A stretch of DNA of 64,000 nt from Pirellulales bacterium (GCA_028289405.1 JANQPP010000059.1:18525-82524); one strand, 5' to 3'. Positions 9,064 to 20,180 are shown, counted from the stretch's first letter. The notes: generated from the sequence alone by a model not told the origin. A program made the numbers and translations.

Positions 9064-10140
9064 TCACGTGCCCGCCGGCGAGGGTTCGCTAGCGGAAGTG
9101 TCGATTCCCAGTTCACGGTACATCTCGGTGAGCGTGTTTTCCTCACGCACCAATTGGCGGATCATTTGAGGAAAAGGCTGGCGGCCCATTTCGACCGCCC
9201 GCTTCACCAAGTACGGCACGGGGCTGTGGGGCTCCAGGCGGCAGAGCAAGTCGGCGGCCTGTTCTATTTGTTGATAGGCGGCCAGGCGGGTCCGGGGCGT
9301 GATGTCCGATTCCGAACCGACTGGTTTGCTGGGAACGCCTTCCGCGTCTTGCTCAGGAGAAGCATCTTCGCTGGGAGTGGACAGCGTCTCGGGCTGAAGC
9401 TGGGCGAGGGCTTGCCGCGAAAGCCTTTGGCAATCGGTGATCGCTTCTCCTAAATGCAGAAAGCCCGGCGCGCTTTCGCCCAGCTTTTCCTCGAGCGCGC
9501 CCCGCAAGGTATTGAGTTCCGCCAAACAGGCTTCGGCATCGCTGGCAACCGTTTCCAGCCGCTGCGGATCGGTTGCCGAGAGCACGGCATCACGACGCGC
9601 GTCAGCTCCATTTTCGTTGGCGGATTGCAGCCGCTTCCAATCGAAAAAACTACTGGCGGAGTTCCCATCTCCCAGAATAGGCAGGCTCCGCACCAGATTG
9701 GGAAAGCACAATCCTCGCACCGGGTCGTCGAGCATGTTCGCCAGCGGCGCGGCCCGTGAATCGGTATCGCTGTCTTCCAGGGGCGGGTTGAGCCGGTCCC
9801 AACATTCCTGGGACATTCGCCGCAGTAGTTCCAGGCCCTGCCGCAATCCGCATAGCCCTTCCAAGCGGACGAGTGCTTCCACCAAATGGCAAGCCACGCG
9901 GAGATCTTTCGTCTCCGATTTGAGGGCTTCTTCCGCCTTTTCCAAGAGGCCTGGCCAATCCGCGCGTTTCCATTCGGCGGGACGAGTTGCCTCGTCATAA
10001 TCCGTGGGGTCATCCTCACGCCGCATTTCATCGAGCTGTTCGTGCAATCGGTGCGCGTAGGCTCTGGCATCGCCTGCCGGCTGTTCACCGGGAATCGGCG
10101 GCAATAGTTCGTCGATGTTCAAGCGGCTGGAGTCGCTCAC
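9064..10140 (-). CDS. tssA: T6SS protein TssA (ImpA domain)
   Basis: TssA, 358 residues from the preferred start. TssA proteins cap or coordinate assembly of the T6SS tail. The N-terminal ImpA domain is clear: INIDELLPPIPGEQPAG-like opening (SRLNIDELLPPIPGEQPAGD), then EWKRADWPGLLEKAEEALK and ACHLVEALVRLEGLCGLRQGL. The C-terminal part has SPVPYLVKRAVEMGRQPFPQMI, a well-conserved end. The frame is open to an ATG at 10284, but the GTG at 10140 (VSDSSRLNID) has an AGGGG eight bases upstream and matches the family start; the extra 48 residues look non-coding. First gene of the leftward operon. Confidence 0.88.
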   Translation of the reverse strand: MSDSSRLNIDELLPPIPGEQPAGDARAYAHRLHEQLDEMRREDDPTDYDEATRPAEWKRADWPGLLEKAEEALKSETKDLRVACHLVEALVRLEGLCGLRQGLELLRRMSQECWDRLNPPLEDSDTDSRAAPLANMLDDPVRGLCFPNLVRSLPILGDGNSASSFFDWKRLQSANENGADARRDAVLSATDPQRLETVASDAEACLAELNTLRGALEEKLGESAPGFLHLGEAITDCQRLSRQALAQLQPETLSTPSEDASPEQDAEGVPSKPVGSESDITPRTRLAAYQQIEQAADLLCRLEPHSPVPYLVKRAVEMGRQPFPQMIRQLVREENTLTEMYRELGIDTSASEPSPAGT

Positions 10141-10451
10141 CGCGGGTGCCCCTGTGAGTCGATCAAGGCATGGTGTTGGAGGTGGCAGGTCAGCGCGGGA
10201 ATTCTTCGAATCGTCTAGAAGAACTCTGCCGTGGTCTTTTAGATCGTAGGTCATGCTCTTGATGACGGCGGAAAGCATCGGCATTTTTCCGATCTAAGGC
10301 GGCGCAAACCTCTTCCTGGACCTATGAATGAGTATGTGAAACGCGCTTGCGCGGGATCTTGCTGGCGAGTGAATCCAAGACCAAGCCGATACCGGCCACG
10401 CCGCTCGTCAAAATCCCAATTCCTAAAAACACCCCATCCCAGCCATCCCTC
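10141..10451. promoter_or_regulatory. Divergent control region between tssA and tssL
   Basis: About 310 bases separate the two divergent T6SS operons, so the promoters of both should lie here. I looked for a sigma-54 -12/-24 pair and for good sigma-70 boxes and saw none that was convincing. If the longer tssA frame (ATG at 10284) is used, the region shrinks to about 170 bases. Confidence 0.35.
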
Positions 10452-11144
10452 ATGCGCGAGACCATCGCCCAACTCGTCCACCCCGTGATCGCGCAGGGGC
10501 TGCAATTGCAGACGCGGCTGCGCGCGGGCGAACGGCCGGATATCGACCAAGAACAAGCGGTGTTGAAGGATTTGCTCCTCTCGGATTTCGAATCGCTCCG
10601 CTGGCGAGAGTTCGGCGGCGACGCGGCCAGCGGGCATTCCGCGGCGGGGACCGAATCCCTCGACGCGCGTCAGCATGCCGCCGACCACTTCTTGGGTATC
10701 CGCTACCTGTTGGCCTGCTGGCTCGACGAGCTGTTTTGCAATCAATCCGAATGGGGAATTCGCTGGAACGAGCAAAAGCTGGAAGTGGAGCTTTACGGCA
10801 CGAACGACCGTGCTTGGAAGTTCTGGGAGCAAGCCAAGATCGCCCGCTCACGTCCTGGCACCGATGCCGTGGAAGTTGCTTACCTGTGCGTGGCTCTAGG
10901 CTTTCGCGGCCAATTTCGAAACGACCCACAGCGTTTGCGAACCTGGATCGACAGCGCGAAACGCCGCCTGGGAAAAGTCGAGGAATTGGCCTGGAAACAT
11001 ACCACGGATTTCCTGCCTCCCGCTCTGGCTCCGCCGCTCCGAGGCCGTGAAAAACTGCGCCGGATGGCCCTCTCGGCCTGGATCTCACTACTGGTGCTCG
11101 TCCCGGCTCTCTCCTTCGTGTTCATTCAAAAGTTCGGGAGCTGA
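10452..11144 (+). CDS. tssL: T6SS inner-membrane protein TssL (DotU/IcmH)
   Basis: TssL/DotU, 230 residues. The cytoplasmic helical domain shows the family pattern (ETIAQLVHPVIAQGLQLQ; HFLGIRYLLACWLDELF, about residues 75-95, with the conserved DE; the LELYG-like VELYGTNDRAWKFWEQ; and EVAYLCVALGFRGQF). One C-terminal membrane helix (LSAWISLLVLVPALSFVFI) anchors it, followed by only five residues. There is no periplasmic OmpA-like or peptidoglycan-binding domain. The ATG at 10452 is preferred to the open start at 10347 because it opens the family domain. tssM follows after five bases. Confidence 0.9.
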   Translation: MRETIAQLVHPVIAQGLQLQTRLRAGERPDIDQEQAVLKDLLLSDFESLRWREFGGDAASGHSAAGTESLDARQHAADHFLGIRYLLACWLDELFCNQSEWGIRWNEQKLEVELYGTNDRAWKFWEQAKIARSRPGTDAVEVAYLCVALGFRGQFRNDPQRLRTWIDSAKRRLGKVEELAWKHTTDFLPPALAPPLRGREKLRRMALSAWISLLVLVPALSFVFIQKFGS

Positions 11145-11149
11145 CGGGC

Positions 11150-12847
11150 ATGTTTTTCTTGTTGAAGAAGCTCTGGAACGGCTTGAAGTGGCTCGGCGGC
11201 GTGATCATTTCGCCGTTGGCCAAACTCAAACATGTGCGCGGCATCGGCCGGATTGTCCGCTATGCGGCCCACGCATTCGGCGTGTTGTCGGTGTTGCTGG
11301 TACTGCTCTGGGCCAACTATTTCTTTGAGCTCGATACGGCGCTGCGCACTCCGCTGCCCCTGTTGCGCATGGTCTGGCTGCCGTTGTTATCGGGCTTGGT
11401 TTATTCGCTGATTTGGCTGGGCTGGTATGTTTGCCGCTTCATCGGCTCCGAGGATGACCCTTCCCCCTTTCCTGATATCGACCAAGCCTGGGAACAGGCG
11501 ATGCGGGCCGTCACGCAAGCCGGAGTGGATATCGCGAACACGCCCCTTTACCTGCTGGTGGGACGTCCCGCCGGCGAGGCGCACGACGTGATTCGCGCCG
11601 CTGGAATTCCACTCACGACGCCGCCCACGCCTGCCACTGGCGACGACCCGCCTTTGCAAATTTTCGCCAACAACGACGCCATTTACGTCTCGTGTTCCGA
11701 GGTCTCCTTGCTTGGCCGCCAGGCAGGGCTTTTTTCCCAAGCCCAGGCCAAAGCATCTGACGAATCGCGTAGGCCAGAACACGAAACGGACGGGGCCACG
11801 CTGCGGCGTGAATTCTCGGATGCCGACGTCGAATTGACCGAATTCCCGATGGCCCGTGAAGGTGAAGAGTTACCACTTTCCGGTCCGGCGGAAGCTCATA
11901 CCGAACCGGTGGCTCACGAAGGGTTGTCGCTCGTGGAGGACCGAGTGGCATTGCTGGCCGAGGAAAGCCTGCCCGATTTGGATCAGCCATGTGTGCTGGA
12001 ACCGGAGACCCTCACGGAGTTGGATCCCTTGGCCGTGGACCTCAGCGCCACTTTATTGAAAAACACTGACGAGGTGGAGCAGATTACGGCTCGGCTGCGG
12101 CATTTGTGCCATTTGATCGTCGAAGAACGGCATCCGTATGTGCCCGTCAGTGGCGTCGTAGCGCTGGTGCCCGGCGTGGCTGCCGACTGTGATGAGGCGG
12201 CCAATCATGTGGGAATTCTCTCTCAACAAGATTTGGCGGCAATCCACGAAGTAACGCAAGTCCATTGTCCACATGTCGTGTTAGTGTGCGACCTGGAACA
12301 GACGCCCGGCGGCGAGGATCTGTTGGCCCGTTTTCCGCGCGAACAGCGGCAGCGGCGTTTGGGCGTACGGTTTCCAGAAATGAACCAAAATGACGTGGCC
12401 GAAGTCGGCCAGGCCATCGACGACAGCGTCCGCTGGTTATGCGATAGTCTGCTGCCAACGCTTGTCTATCGGCTCATTCAAACGCCTCGCTGCGAACGTG
12501 ACGACGAACAAGAATTGCAGCGGGGAAATCGGGCTTTGTATCGCTTTTTGCATCGCATGCGGCAACGCCGAGGACGGTTGGCGCGGATCCTCCGCCACGC
12601 GGCGGGATGCGGATTCAGTTTTTCAGGATCGTTGGCCGGCTGCTATTTGGCGGCAACTGGTGGGGACAGCCAACGCGAACAGGGCTTTACGGAAGCCGTA
12701 TTCAGCCAATTGCCACAATTCGCCACTTCGCTGACGTGGACGGAAGATATGCTACGCCACGATCGCTCTCAGCAGCGGCTCGCGAACGCCGGCTATGCCG
12801 TGCTGGCCGGATTGGCAGCCCTCCTGCTCGTGACCGTTTTCGCCTAG
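11150..12847 (+). CDS. tssM: Short TssM-like protein without periplasmic domain
   Basis: A 565-residue protein with the topology of the N-terminal half of TssM (IcmF). There are two N-terminal membrane helices (about residues 38-60 and 70-97), a large cytoplasmic part, and a third helix at the very C-terminus (AGYAVLAGLAALLLVTVFA, ending the protein). In normal TssM, which exceeds 1,000 residues, a periplasmic domain of several hundred residues follows that helix; here it is missing completely. The nucleotide-binding site is also degenerate: the usual GPPGSGKT appears as GRPAGEAHD near residue 138. An acidic insert runs from about 205 to 310, then PVSGVVALVPGVAADC and HVVLVCDLEQTPGGED match the IcmF domain. 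Between tssL and tssK. Confidence 0.8.
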   Translation: MFFLLKKLWNGLKWLGGVIISPLAKLKHVRGIGRIVRYAAHAFGVLSVLLVLLWANYFFELDTALRTPLPLLRMVWLPLLSGLVYSLIWLGWYVCRFIGSEDDPSPFPDIDQAWEQAMRAVTQAGVDIANTPLYLLVGRPAGEAHDVIRAAGIPLTTPPTPATGDDPPLQIFANNDAIYVSCSEVSLLGRQAGLFSQAQAKASDESRRPEHETDGATLRREFSDADVELTEFPMAREGEELPLSGPAEAHTEPVAHEGLSLVEDRVALLAEESLPDLDQPCVLEPETLTELDPLAVDLSATLLKNTDEVEQITARLRHLCHLIVEERHPYVPVSGVVALVPGVAADCDEAANHVGILSQQDLAAIHEVTQVHCPHVVLVCDLEQTPGGEDLLARFPREQRQRRLGVRFPEMNQNDVAEVGQAIDDSVRWLCDSLLPTLVYRLIQTPRCERDDEQELQRGNRALYRFLHRMRQRRGRLARILRHAAGCGFSFSGSLAGCYLAATGGDSQREQGFTEAVFSQLPQFATSLTWTEDMLRHDRSQQRLANAGYAVLAGLAALLLVTVFA

Positions 12848-12952
12848 AGCTGCCAGCCCAGACCCGAGGGAATCAACCTCCGCGTTAGCTTCCATCGAAC
12901 GTAAACCACGCATCCATCAAATCCATCCAACTTCGACGGGTAGCCCAAAGCC

Positions 12953-14374
12953 ATGACCATACAAGCCGTCCACTGGCACGAAGGAATGTTTCTGCGGCCC
13001 CAGCACTTTCAGGCCGCGGACCGCCATATCCATCACTTACTTGACGTGGGAGCCAGGTGGAGCCGGCATTATTGTTGGGGGGTGCGGTCGATCGATATCG
13101 ACCTCGACGCACTCGCCAATTATCGCTTGGCCATCCGCACGCTCGACGCACGATTGACCGGCGGTTCCATGCTCCGACTGCCCCACGATGCGGTGCCTCC
13201 GGCGCTCGACCTCAAGGACGCCTTCGGACGCGACAACTCGCTCACGATCTATCTGGCGATTCCCGTCCTGCATCTCACACGCTCCAACGTGGCCTCCAGC
13301 GGCAAGCAACAAACCAACGGGCATCGGTTTTCCCTCGATGTCAAAGATGTGGAGGACGAAAACACGGGCGTCAACCCGCTACCATTGAAGCTGCGGGTTC
13401 CAAACATCAAATTGCTAACCTCACGCGATGACCACGCGGGATACGAGGTATTGCCGATCGCCCGCATCAAACGCTCCGATATGGCGGAAGCGACCCCGGA
13501 ACTCGACGCATCCTATATCCCGCCGCTGCTGGCGTGTGACGCCTGGAAACCGCTGGAACACAGCGTGCTTCAGCCGATCTATGACCGGATTGGAAAAAAA
13601 CTCGAACTGCTTTCAAGCCAGATCGTCTCACGGAATATCACCTTCGACAGCCAGGGGCAAGGGGACCGGCTGTTATTCGAACAGTTGCGGAGCATGAATG
13701 AAGCGTACGCTCCCTTGGGAACGCTGCTTTTCGCGCAAGGCGTTCATCCATTCGACGCCTACCTGGAACTCAGCCGGATCGTGGGCACGCTGTCCATCTT
13801 CGGCGCCCAGCGGCGGCCACCGGAACTCCCACCCTACGACCATGACGATTTGGCGACATGTTTCTACCGGGTGAAGCAGTATATCGACGCGCTTTTGGAT
13901 ATCGTCGTCGAACCGGAATACAAGGAACGCCCGTTCATCGGCGCGGGTTTGCGGATGCAAGTGGCGCTTGAATCGGCGTGGCTGGAGTCCGGTCGCCAGA
14001 TGTACGTCGGCGTGCAAGGCGGTCTGCCGCCTGAGGAGCTTGAGCGTCTGCTGACCAGCGGTCTCGACATGAAGATCGGCAGTTCGGACCGCGTGGACGA
14101 AATCTTCCGTTTGGGTCAAGCCGGATTACGGTTCACCTATGCCAGCCATCCGCCACGGAGCCTGCCCGCGCGGCCTGGCCTCGCCTATTTCCGCATCGAC
14201 CGCGAATCCCAGGCCGAAGAATGGGACAAGGTGGAGCGATCTTTGTCGCTCGCGATTCGTCTCAACGAGAATTTGATTACCAGCAATATCCAAGGCCAGC
14301 GTGAACTCTCCATCAAAGTGGGCGGCCAAACCACGTCGCTGCAATTCACACTGTACGTAGCCCACGGCTCTTGA
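12953..14374 (+). CDS. tssK: T6SS baseplate protein TssK
   Basis: TssK (ImpJ/VasE), 473 residues, normal length. It links the baseplate to the TssL/TssM membrane complex. The N-terminus is diagnostic (IQAVHWHEGMFLRPQHFQAADR), and the C-terminal domain has LPARPGLAYFRID followed by LSLAIRLNENLITSNIQG, as in the family. The gene lies 105 bases after tssM and ends the divergent plus-strand operon. Retention of a full TssK argues that the machine is functional despite the short TssM. Confidence 0.95.
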   Translation: MTIQAVHWHEGMFLRPQHFQAADRHIHHLLDVGARWSRHYCWGVRSIDIDLDALANYRLAIRTLDARLTGGSMLRLPHDAVPPALDLKDAFGRDNSLTIYLAIPVLHLTRSNVASSGKQQTNGHRFSLDVKDVEDENTGVNPLPLKLRVPNIKLLTSRDDHAGYEVLPIARIKRSDMAEATPELDASYIPPLLACDAWKPLEHSVLQPIYDRIGKKLELLSSQIVSRNITFDSQGQGDRLLFEQLRSMNEAYAPLGTLLFAQGVHPFDAYLELSRIVGTLSIFGAQRRPPELPPYDHDDLATCFYRVKQYIDALLDIVVEPEYKERPFIGAGLRMQVALESAWLESGRQMYVGVQGGLPPEELERLLTSGLDMKIGSSDRVDEIFRLGQAGLRFTYASHPPRSLPARPGLAYFRIDRESQAEEWDKVERSLSLAIRLNENLITSNIQGQRELSIKVGGQTTSLQFTLYVAHGS

Positions 14375-14600
14375 GGCTGACGAGGCACAACCGCGGAAGA
14401 TGCGTTCGCTGGTGACGTTTCACTACCGCCCCGATTTCAGCGACACTCTTTGCGCCCTCCCGTCTAAACACGACACCGTTCGCGCTATGCGCCCCCTCTC
14501 GCACTAGGCGATGCGTTGGGAGAGCGCTAAAATATTTCGAGTGTCGTCCGCACCCGCCAAACGGGCGGGAATCAACACCAACTATCGCGAAATCACCAAC

Positions 14601-15095
14601 ATGAGCGTGATTGAATCCACGATAAATCACATGGAATTCGTGCGTGAGCGCACGCTGGGTCTGGTGAAGTCCCTGCGAGAGCTTCCCAATGTACAGGATG
14701 CTTTAGGATGGCGCCCCGGGCCCGGCAGGGCACACATGGCTTGGCAACTGATGCACATCGCCATTACGGAGGAGATTTTCGCCACGCAGCGTTTGGCCCC
14801 GGATAAGCAGGGAGCATGGTCAGACCTATGGCCTCGATTTCGTGGCGGCAGCACGCCCGACGATGACATTCCCTCCAGCGATATGGTCGAATCGATTCTG
14901 CGAGAATCTCGCGAGCATCTCTTGCAGACGCTACGCGAATTCACGGAGCATGATTTGGAGAGAGTTCCCGAAGCTTTGGCCGAACGCAATTGGACCATCC
15001 GGAAAGTTTTGCATGTACTTCCCTGGCATGAGAGCCATCATCACGGACAGGCGCACCTGACGCTGAACCTGTACAAGCAACACGTGGGAGGGTGA
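14601..15095 (+). CDS. DinB-family metal-binding helical protein
   Basis: A 164-residue DinB/YfiT-like four-helix protein. This superfamily binds a metal ion with three histidines and often acts as a thiol-dependent transferase; the substrate here is unknown. Candidate ligands are the His in [13 protein letters not shown] (about residue 53) and the pair in the C-terminal [10 protein letters not shown] cluster, which is the usual third-helix ligand position. The ATG at 14601 is chosen over an upstream in-frame ATG at 14511 because the family fold starts there. Its stop lies just before the probable start of the ATPase at 15100, so the two are likely co-transcribed. Confidence 0.8.
   Translation: MSVIESTINHMEFVRERTLGLVKSLRELPNVQDALGWRPGPGRAHMAWQLMHIAITEEIFATQRLAPDKQGAWSDLWPRFRGGSTPDDDIPSSDMVESILRESREHLLQTLREFTEHDLERVPEALAERNWTIRKVLHVLPWHESHHHGQAHLTLNLYKQHVGG
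15087..15091 (+). promoter_or_regulatory. Ribosome-binding site supporting a CTG start at 15100
   Basis: GGAGG lies eight bases before CTG at 15100, inside the last codons of the DinB gene. The ATPase frame has an in-frame stop at 15064-15066 and no ATG, GTG or TTG before 15172, yet the translation from 15100 to 15171 looks conserved. This site therefore argues for initiation at the CTG. Confidence 0.6.
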
Positions 15096-15099
15096 GATC

Positions 15100-16512
<1,413 letters not shown>

Positions 16513-16536
16513 ACCGTGGAACCGAAGAGGTCCCCC

Positions 16537-18255
16537 ATGCCAGGCGAGGATTCCTCCGCCAAAAAGTCGCGGTTGGGTGGCGTGATCCATACTTACCAGC
16601 GTTACGACCCAGGCACCTTTCCCAGCCCTCGGCAGCCGCCACCGGATGTGGTTTCCCAGGCCTTCGACCATTTGCTCGCCTATGGCAGCATGCGTCGTTT
16701 CACGGAAGAGGAACTGGCCCGGGCAGTGAAACTTGATCCCAGCCAGATCGCGGGACTGGGGCCGAGCCTGGATGCCCTGCTCGCCATGCTCCGCGAGCGG
16801 AAACGCAAGATCCTGGAAACCTACGAAACTCGCACCGTGCAGCGGGACGCGGCGGAAAAATATCGTCGCGAAGGACAGTCACTCCGCCCGCCCCGTGGCT
16901 TGGCCGAGAGGTTTCAGCGGGAGTTCCAAGAAGAGCAGATCCGCGGGCTGGAGCGGGTATGGTACGCCGCCGAAGACAAGGATCCGCGTTTCGCCGCCCG
17001 GCTTGTGGGACTCGTCGAAACGCTAGGGAAAAAATATCAGATCGATGAATTGGCGTCCAAATACGAATTCACGGGACGCCAGCGAATGACGATTCCCCAG
17101 GCGCTCGAGATCAAGGAAGAACTTGAAACCATCGACCGTTTGATTCGACAGCTTGAGGAAGCCGCCGAGACCGCGCAACTCGCCATCATCGACATGGACG
17201 AATTGTCCCAATTCGCCTCTCAAGCCGACATGGACAATCTGTCCGACTTGCAGCGGCAGGTGAGTGAATTCCTACGGCAACTGGCCGAACAGCAAGGTCT
17301 CGCTCAGACCCCCGATGGCTTCCAACTTTCACCGCAGGCCTACCGACTTTTCCAGGGGCGCCTGCTCAGCCGCATCTTCAGTGACCTTCAGGCTTCCCGA
17401 TCGGGACGCCACACCGGGCCGATCGTGGGGGAAGGCGCGGTGGAGATGCAGAGCACGAAGGAATATGAATTCGGCGATTCCGTGGCCAACATGGATGTGA
17501 CCGGTTCCCTGATTAACGCCATGTTCCGCCAGGGACCTCAAACGCCGATCCGGATGGAGCCACGGGATATCGTGGTGCATCGGACCCGCAACAATCCGAA
17601 GTGTGCGACGGTCGTGCTGTTGGACATGAGCGGATCCATGCGCTACGACGGCCAATACATCAACGTGAAGCGGATGGGACTGGCTCTCGACGGACTCATC
17701 CGCCGTGAATACCCGGGAGACTATTTGCAATTCATCGAGCTATACACGTTTGCCAAGGCCCGCAGCACGGGCGAGTTGGCCACGCTGATGCCCAAACCAG
17801 TGACGGTGACCCAACCGGTCGTGCGTCTCTGGGCAGATATGAGCGACCCCGAGGTGAGTGAAATGCAGATTCCGCCGCATTTCACGAACATCCAGCACGG
17901 CTTGCAGCTTGCCCGCAGGTTTCTGTCGCTCCAAGACACGCCGAATCGCCAGATCATTCTGATTACCGACGGGCTCCCGACAGCGCATTTTGAAGGAGAG
18001 CGGCTGTTTCTGCTTTACCCGCCTGACGAACGCACGGAAACAGCCACGCTTCGTGAAGGGATGCACTGCCAGCGAGAGGGGATTCGCATCAATTTGTTTC
18101 TGCTGCCAAGCTGGTCGCAGACGGAGGAGGACATCCGCTTCGCCTATCGTCTGGCGGAGGATACGGCCGGCCGCGTCTTTTTCACCGCCGGAGCTGACCT
18201 TGATCGGTATGTGGTTTGGGATTATCACAACCGACGTCGAGAGATTTTAGGTTAA
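16537..18255 (+). CDS. VWA-domain partner of the MoxR-like ATPase
   Basis: A 572-residue protein with a C-terminal von Willebrand A domain. The metal-site motif DxSxS is intact (LLDMSGSMRYDG, about residue 365) and a later threonine/aspartate region follows (ITDGLPTAHFEG). The N-terminal two thirds are helical and rich in charged residues, including a coiled-coil-like stretch around residues 190-245. VWA proteins of this type work with the adjacent MoxR ATPase. The ATG at 16537 has GAGG six bases upstream and is preferred to an in-frame GTG at 16516. The two genes form an operon with DinB; the target of the pair is unknown. Confidence 0.87.
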   Translation: MPGEDSSAKKSRLGGVIHTYQRYDPGTFPSPRQPPPDVVSQAFDHLLAYGSMRRFTEEELARAVKLDPSQIAGLGPSLDALLAMLRERKRKILETYETRTVQRDAAEKYRREGQSLRPPRGLAERFQREFQEEQIRGLERVWYAAEDKDPRFAARLVGLVETLGKKYQIDELASKYEFTGRQRMTIPQALEIKEELETIDRLIRQLEEAAETAQLAIIDMDELSQFASQADMDNLSDLQRQVSEFLRQLAEQQGLAQTPDGFQLSPQAYRLFQGRLLSRIFSDLQASRSGRHTGPIVGEGAVEMQSTKEYEFGDSVANMDVTGSLINAMFRQGPQTPIRMEPRDIVVHRTRNNPKCATVVLLDMSGSMRYDGQYINVKRMGLALDGLIRREYPGDYLQFIELYTFAKARSTGELATLMPKPVTVTQPVVRLWADMSDPEVSEMQIPPHFTNIQHGLQLARRFLSLQDTPNRQIILITDGLPTAHFEGERLFLLYPPDERTETATLREGMHCQREGIRINLFLLPSWSQTEEDIRFAYRLAEDTAGRVFFTAGADLDRYVVWDYHNRRREILG

Positions 18256-18336
18256 CGCCAGCCCACGCGTGGCATGGAAGCCCACGGTTTCGGCGTCTGG
18301 CTAGGGTTCGCGGACCGCCGAACAGGACTCGGAGCG

Positions 18337-20166
18337 ATGGCCGCCATACTGGGCATTTCCGCCTTTTATCACGATTCCGCCGCTGCGCTGGTGGTGGACG
18401 GGGAGATCGTCGCTGCCGCGCAAGAGGAACGTTTTACCCGCGTCAAGCATGACGAGCGTTTCCCGACGCATGCCGTGGAATACTGCCTGGAAGCAGCGGG
18501 CCTCACGCCGGAGCAGCTCGATTACGTCGGCTTTTACGACAAGCCGCTGCTGAAATTTGAGCGGTTGCTGGAAACCTACCTGGCCGTGGCTCCCGCCGGA
18601 TTTTCCTCCTTCGTGAAGGCGGTGCCGGTCTGGCTGCGAGAAAAACTTCATCTCCGCCAGGACATTCGCCGGGGGCTGAAGAACCAATACCGGAAACGCT
18701 GCATCTTCACAGAGCATCACGAATCCCACGCCGCCAGCGCGTTTTTTCCCTCTCCCTTCGAAAAAGCCGCCATTCTCACGCTCGACGGCGTGGGGGAGTG
18801 GGCCACCGCCAGTTATGGGTCTGGCGAAGGGAACCGCATCACGTTGACCCATGAACTGCGGTTTCCGCATTCCTTGGGCCTGTTGTACTCCGCCTTTACC
18901 TATTACTGCGGCTTTAAAGTCAATTCCGGCGAATACAAGTTGATGGGCCTGGCCCCCTACGGCGAGCCGAAGTACGCCGACCTGATTCTGCGGAACCTCT
19001 TGGACCTCAAGGAGGATGGCTCCTTCCGCATGGACATGGCGTATTTCAACTATTGCCAGGGCTTGACGATGACCTCGCCCAAGTTTCATGCTCTGTTCGG
19101 TGGCCCGCCGCGCAAGCCGGAAAGCCCTCTCTCGCAGCGGGAAATGGACCTAGCCGCCTCCATCCAGGAGGTTACCGAGGAGATCATGCTCCGCGCGGCG
19201 CGGCACGTGTATTGCGATACCGGCATGCGGAATCTCTGCCTGGCCGGTGGAGTAGCCCTGAACTGCGTCGGCAACGGACGCATTCTTCGCGAGGGGCCAT
19301 TTGATGAGATTTGGATCCAGCCCGCCGCTGGGGATGCGGGCGGTGCATTGGGCGTGGCCCTCTTCATCTGGCATCAACTGCTCGACCAACCCCGCCAGGT
19401 GCGGCAACCGGATGGCCAGGTAGCCTCGCAATTGGGGCCGGCGTTCGATAGTCATGACATCCGTCAATTTCTCGACGAACAAGGAGCGACTTACCACGAA
19501 CTTGATGAAGCCACATTGTGCGAGCGCGTGGCGGAACTCCTTGCTGAGGAAAAAGTTGTCGGCTGGGCGCAAGGACGCATGGAATTCGGTCCGCGCGCGC
19601 TCGGCTGCCGCAGTATCCTGGGGGATGCGCGCAGTGCCGACATGCAGCGCACGATGAACCTCAAAATCAAATTCCGCGAATCATTCCGACCTTTCGCTCC
19701 CGTCGTCCTGCGGGAACGCGCTGCCGATTTCTTTGATATCCAACCGGAGCAGCAAAGCCCTTACATGTTGCTCGTGGCGCCGGTGCGAGAAGAACAACGC
19801 GTCGCATTGAATGGCCATACAGCACAAGGGCTCGAAAAATTGAAATTTTCCCGGTCCAGCGTTCCGGCGATTACGCACGTGGATTACTCGGCACGGGTGC
19901 AAACGGTGGACGCTCAACGGCACGGGCGGTTTTACCGGCTCATGAAAGCGTTCGAGGCCCGCACCGGCTGCCCGGTGTTGATCAATACCAGCTTCAATGT
20001 GCGGGGCGAGCCGATTGTCTGCACCCCTGCCGATGCGTATCGCTGTTTTATGGGAACCAATATGGACGTGCTGGTACTGGAGAACTTTTTGCTGTTCAAA
20101 ACTGAGCAGAAGAACGCCACCGAGTTCCCCGTGGATGAGTATTTAGCCCAATTCCAATTGGACTGA
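18337..20166 (+). CDS. NodU/CmcH-family carbamoyltransferase
   Basis: A 609-residue carbamoyltransferase, normal length. Enzymes of this family transfer a carbamoyl group from carbamoyl phosphate through an adenylated intermediate to a hydroxyl on sugars, antibiotics or toxins. The N-terminal ASKHA-type domain starts AAILGISAFYHDSAAALV. Metal-binding histidines are visible in EHHESHAASAFF (about residue 130), and ILTLDGVGEWATAS follows. The C-terminal YrdC-like half has GRMEFGPRALGCRSILGDAR and the INTSFNVRGEPIV motif. The start has GGAGCG upstream. SxtJ and DUF5989 genes follow closely, a grouping seen in other bacteria. The acceptor substrate cannot be told from the sequence. Confidence 0.92.
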   Translation: MAAILGISAFYHDSAAALVVDGEIVAAAQEERFTRVKHDERFPTHAVEYCLEAAGLTPEQLDYVGFYDKPLLKFERLLETYLAVAPAGFSSFVKAVPVWLREKLHLRQDIRRGLKNQYRKRCIFTEHHESHAASAFFPSPFEKAAILTLDGVGEWATASYGSGEGNRITLTHELRFPHSLGLLYSAFTYYCGFKVNSGEYKLMGLAPYGEPKYADLILRNLLDLKEDGSFRMDMAYFNYCQGLTMTSPKFHALFGGPPRKPESPLSQREMDLAASIQEVTEEIMLRAARHVYCDTGMRNLCLAGGVALNCVGNGRILREGPFDEIWIQPAAGDAGGALGVALFIWHQLLDQPRQVRQPDGQVASQLGPAFDSHDIRQFLDEQGATYHELDEATLCERVAELLAEEKVVGWAQGRMEFGPRALGCRSILGDARSADMQRTMNLKIKFRESFRPFAPVVLRERAADFFDIQPEQQSPYMLLVAPVREEQRVALNGHTAQGLEKLKFSRSSVPAITHVDYSARVQTVDAQRHGRFYRLMKAFEARTGCPVLINTSFNVRGEPIVCTPADAYRCFMGTNMDVLVLENFLLFKTEQKNATEFPVDEYLAQFQLD

Positions 20167-20180
20167 CGAGCAGACCGACC

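Noticed and set aside
10141..10451. Sigma-54 promoter in the tssA-tssL gap
   Set aside because: A TGGCAG sequence was seen, but the TTGC half is missing at the right spacing.
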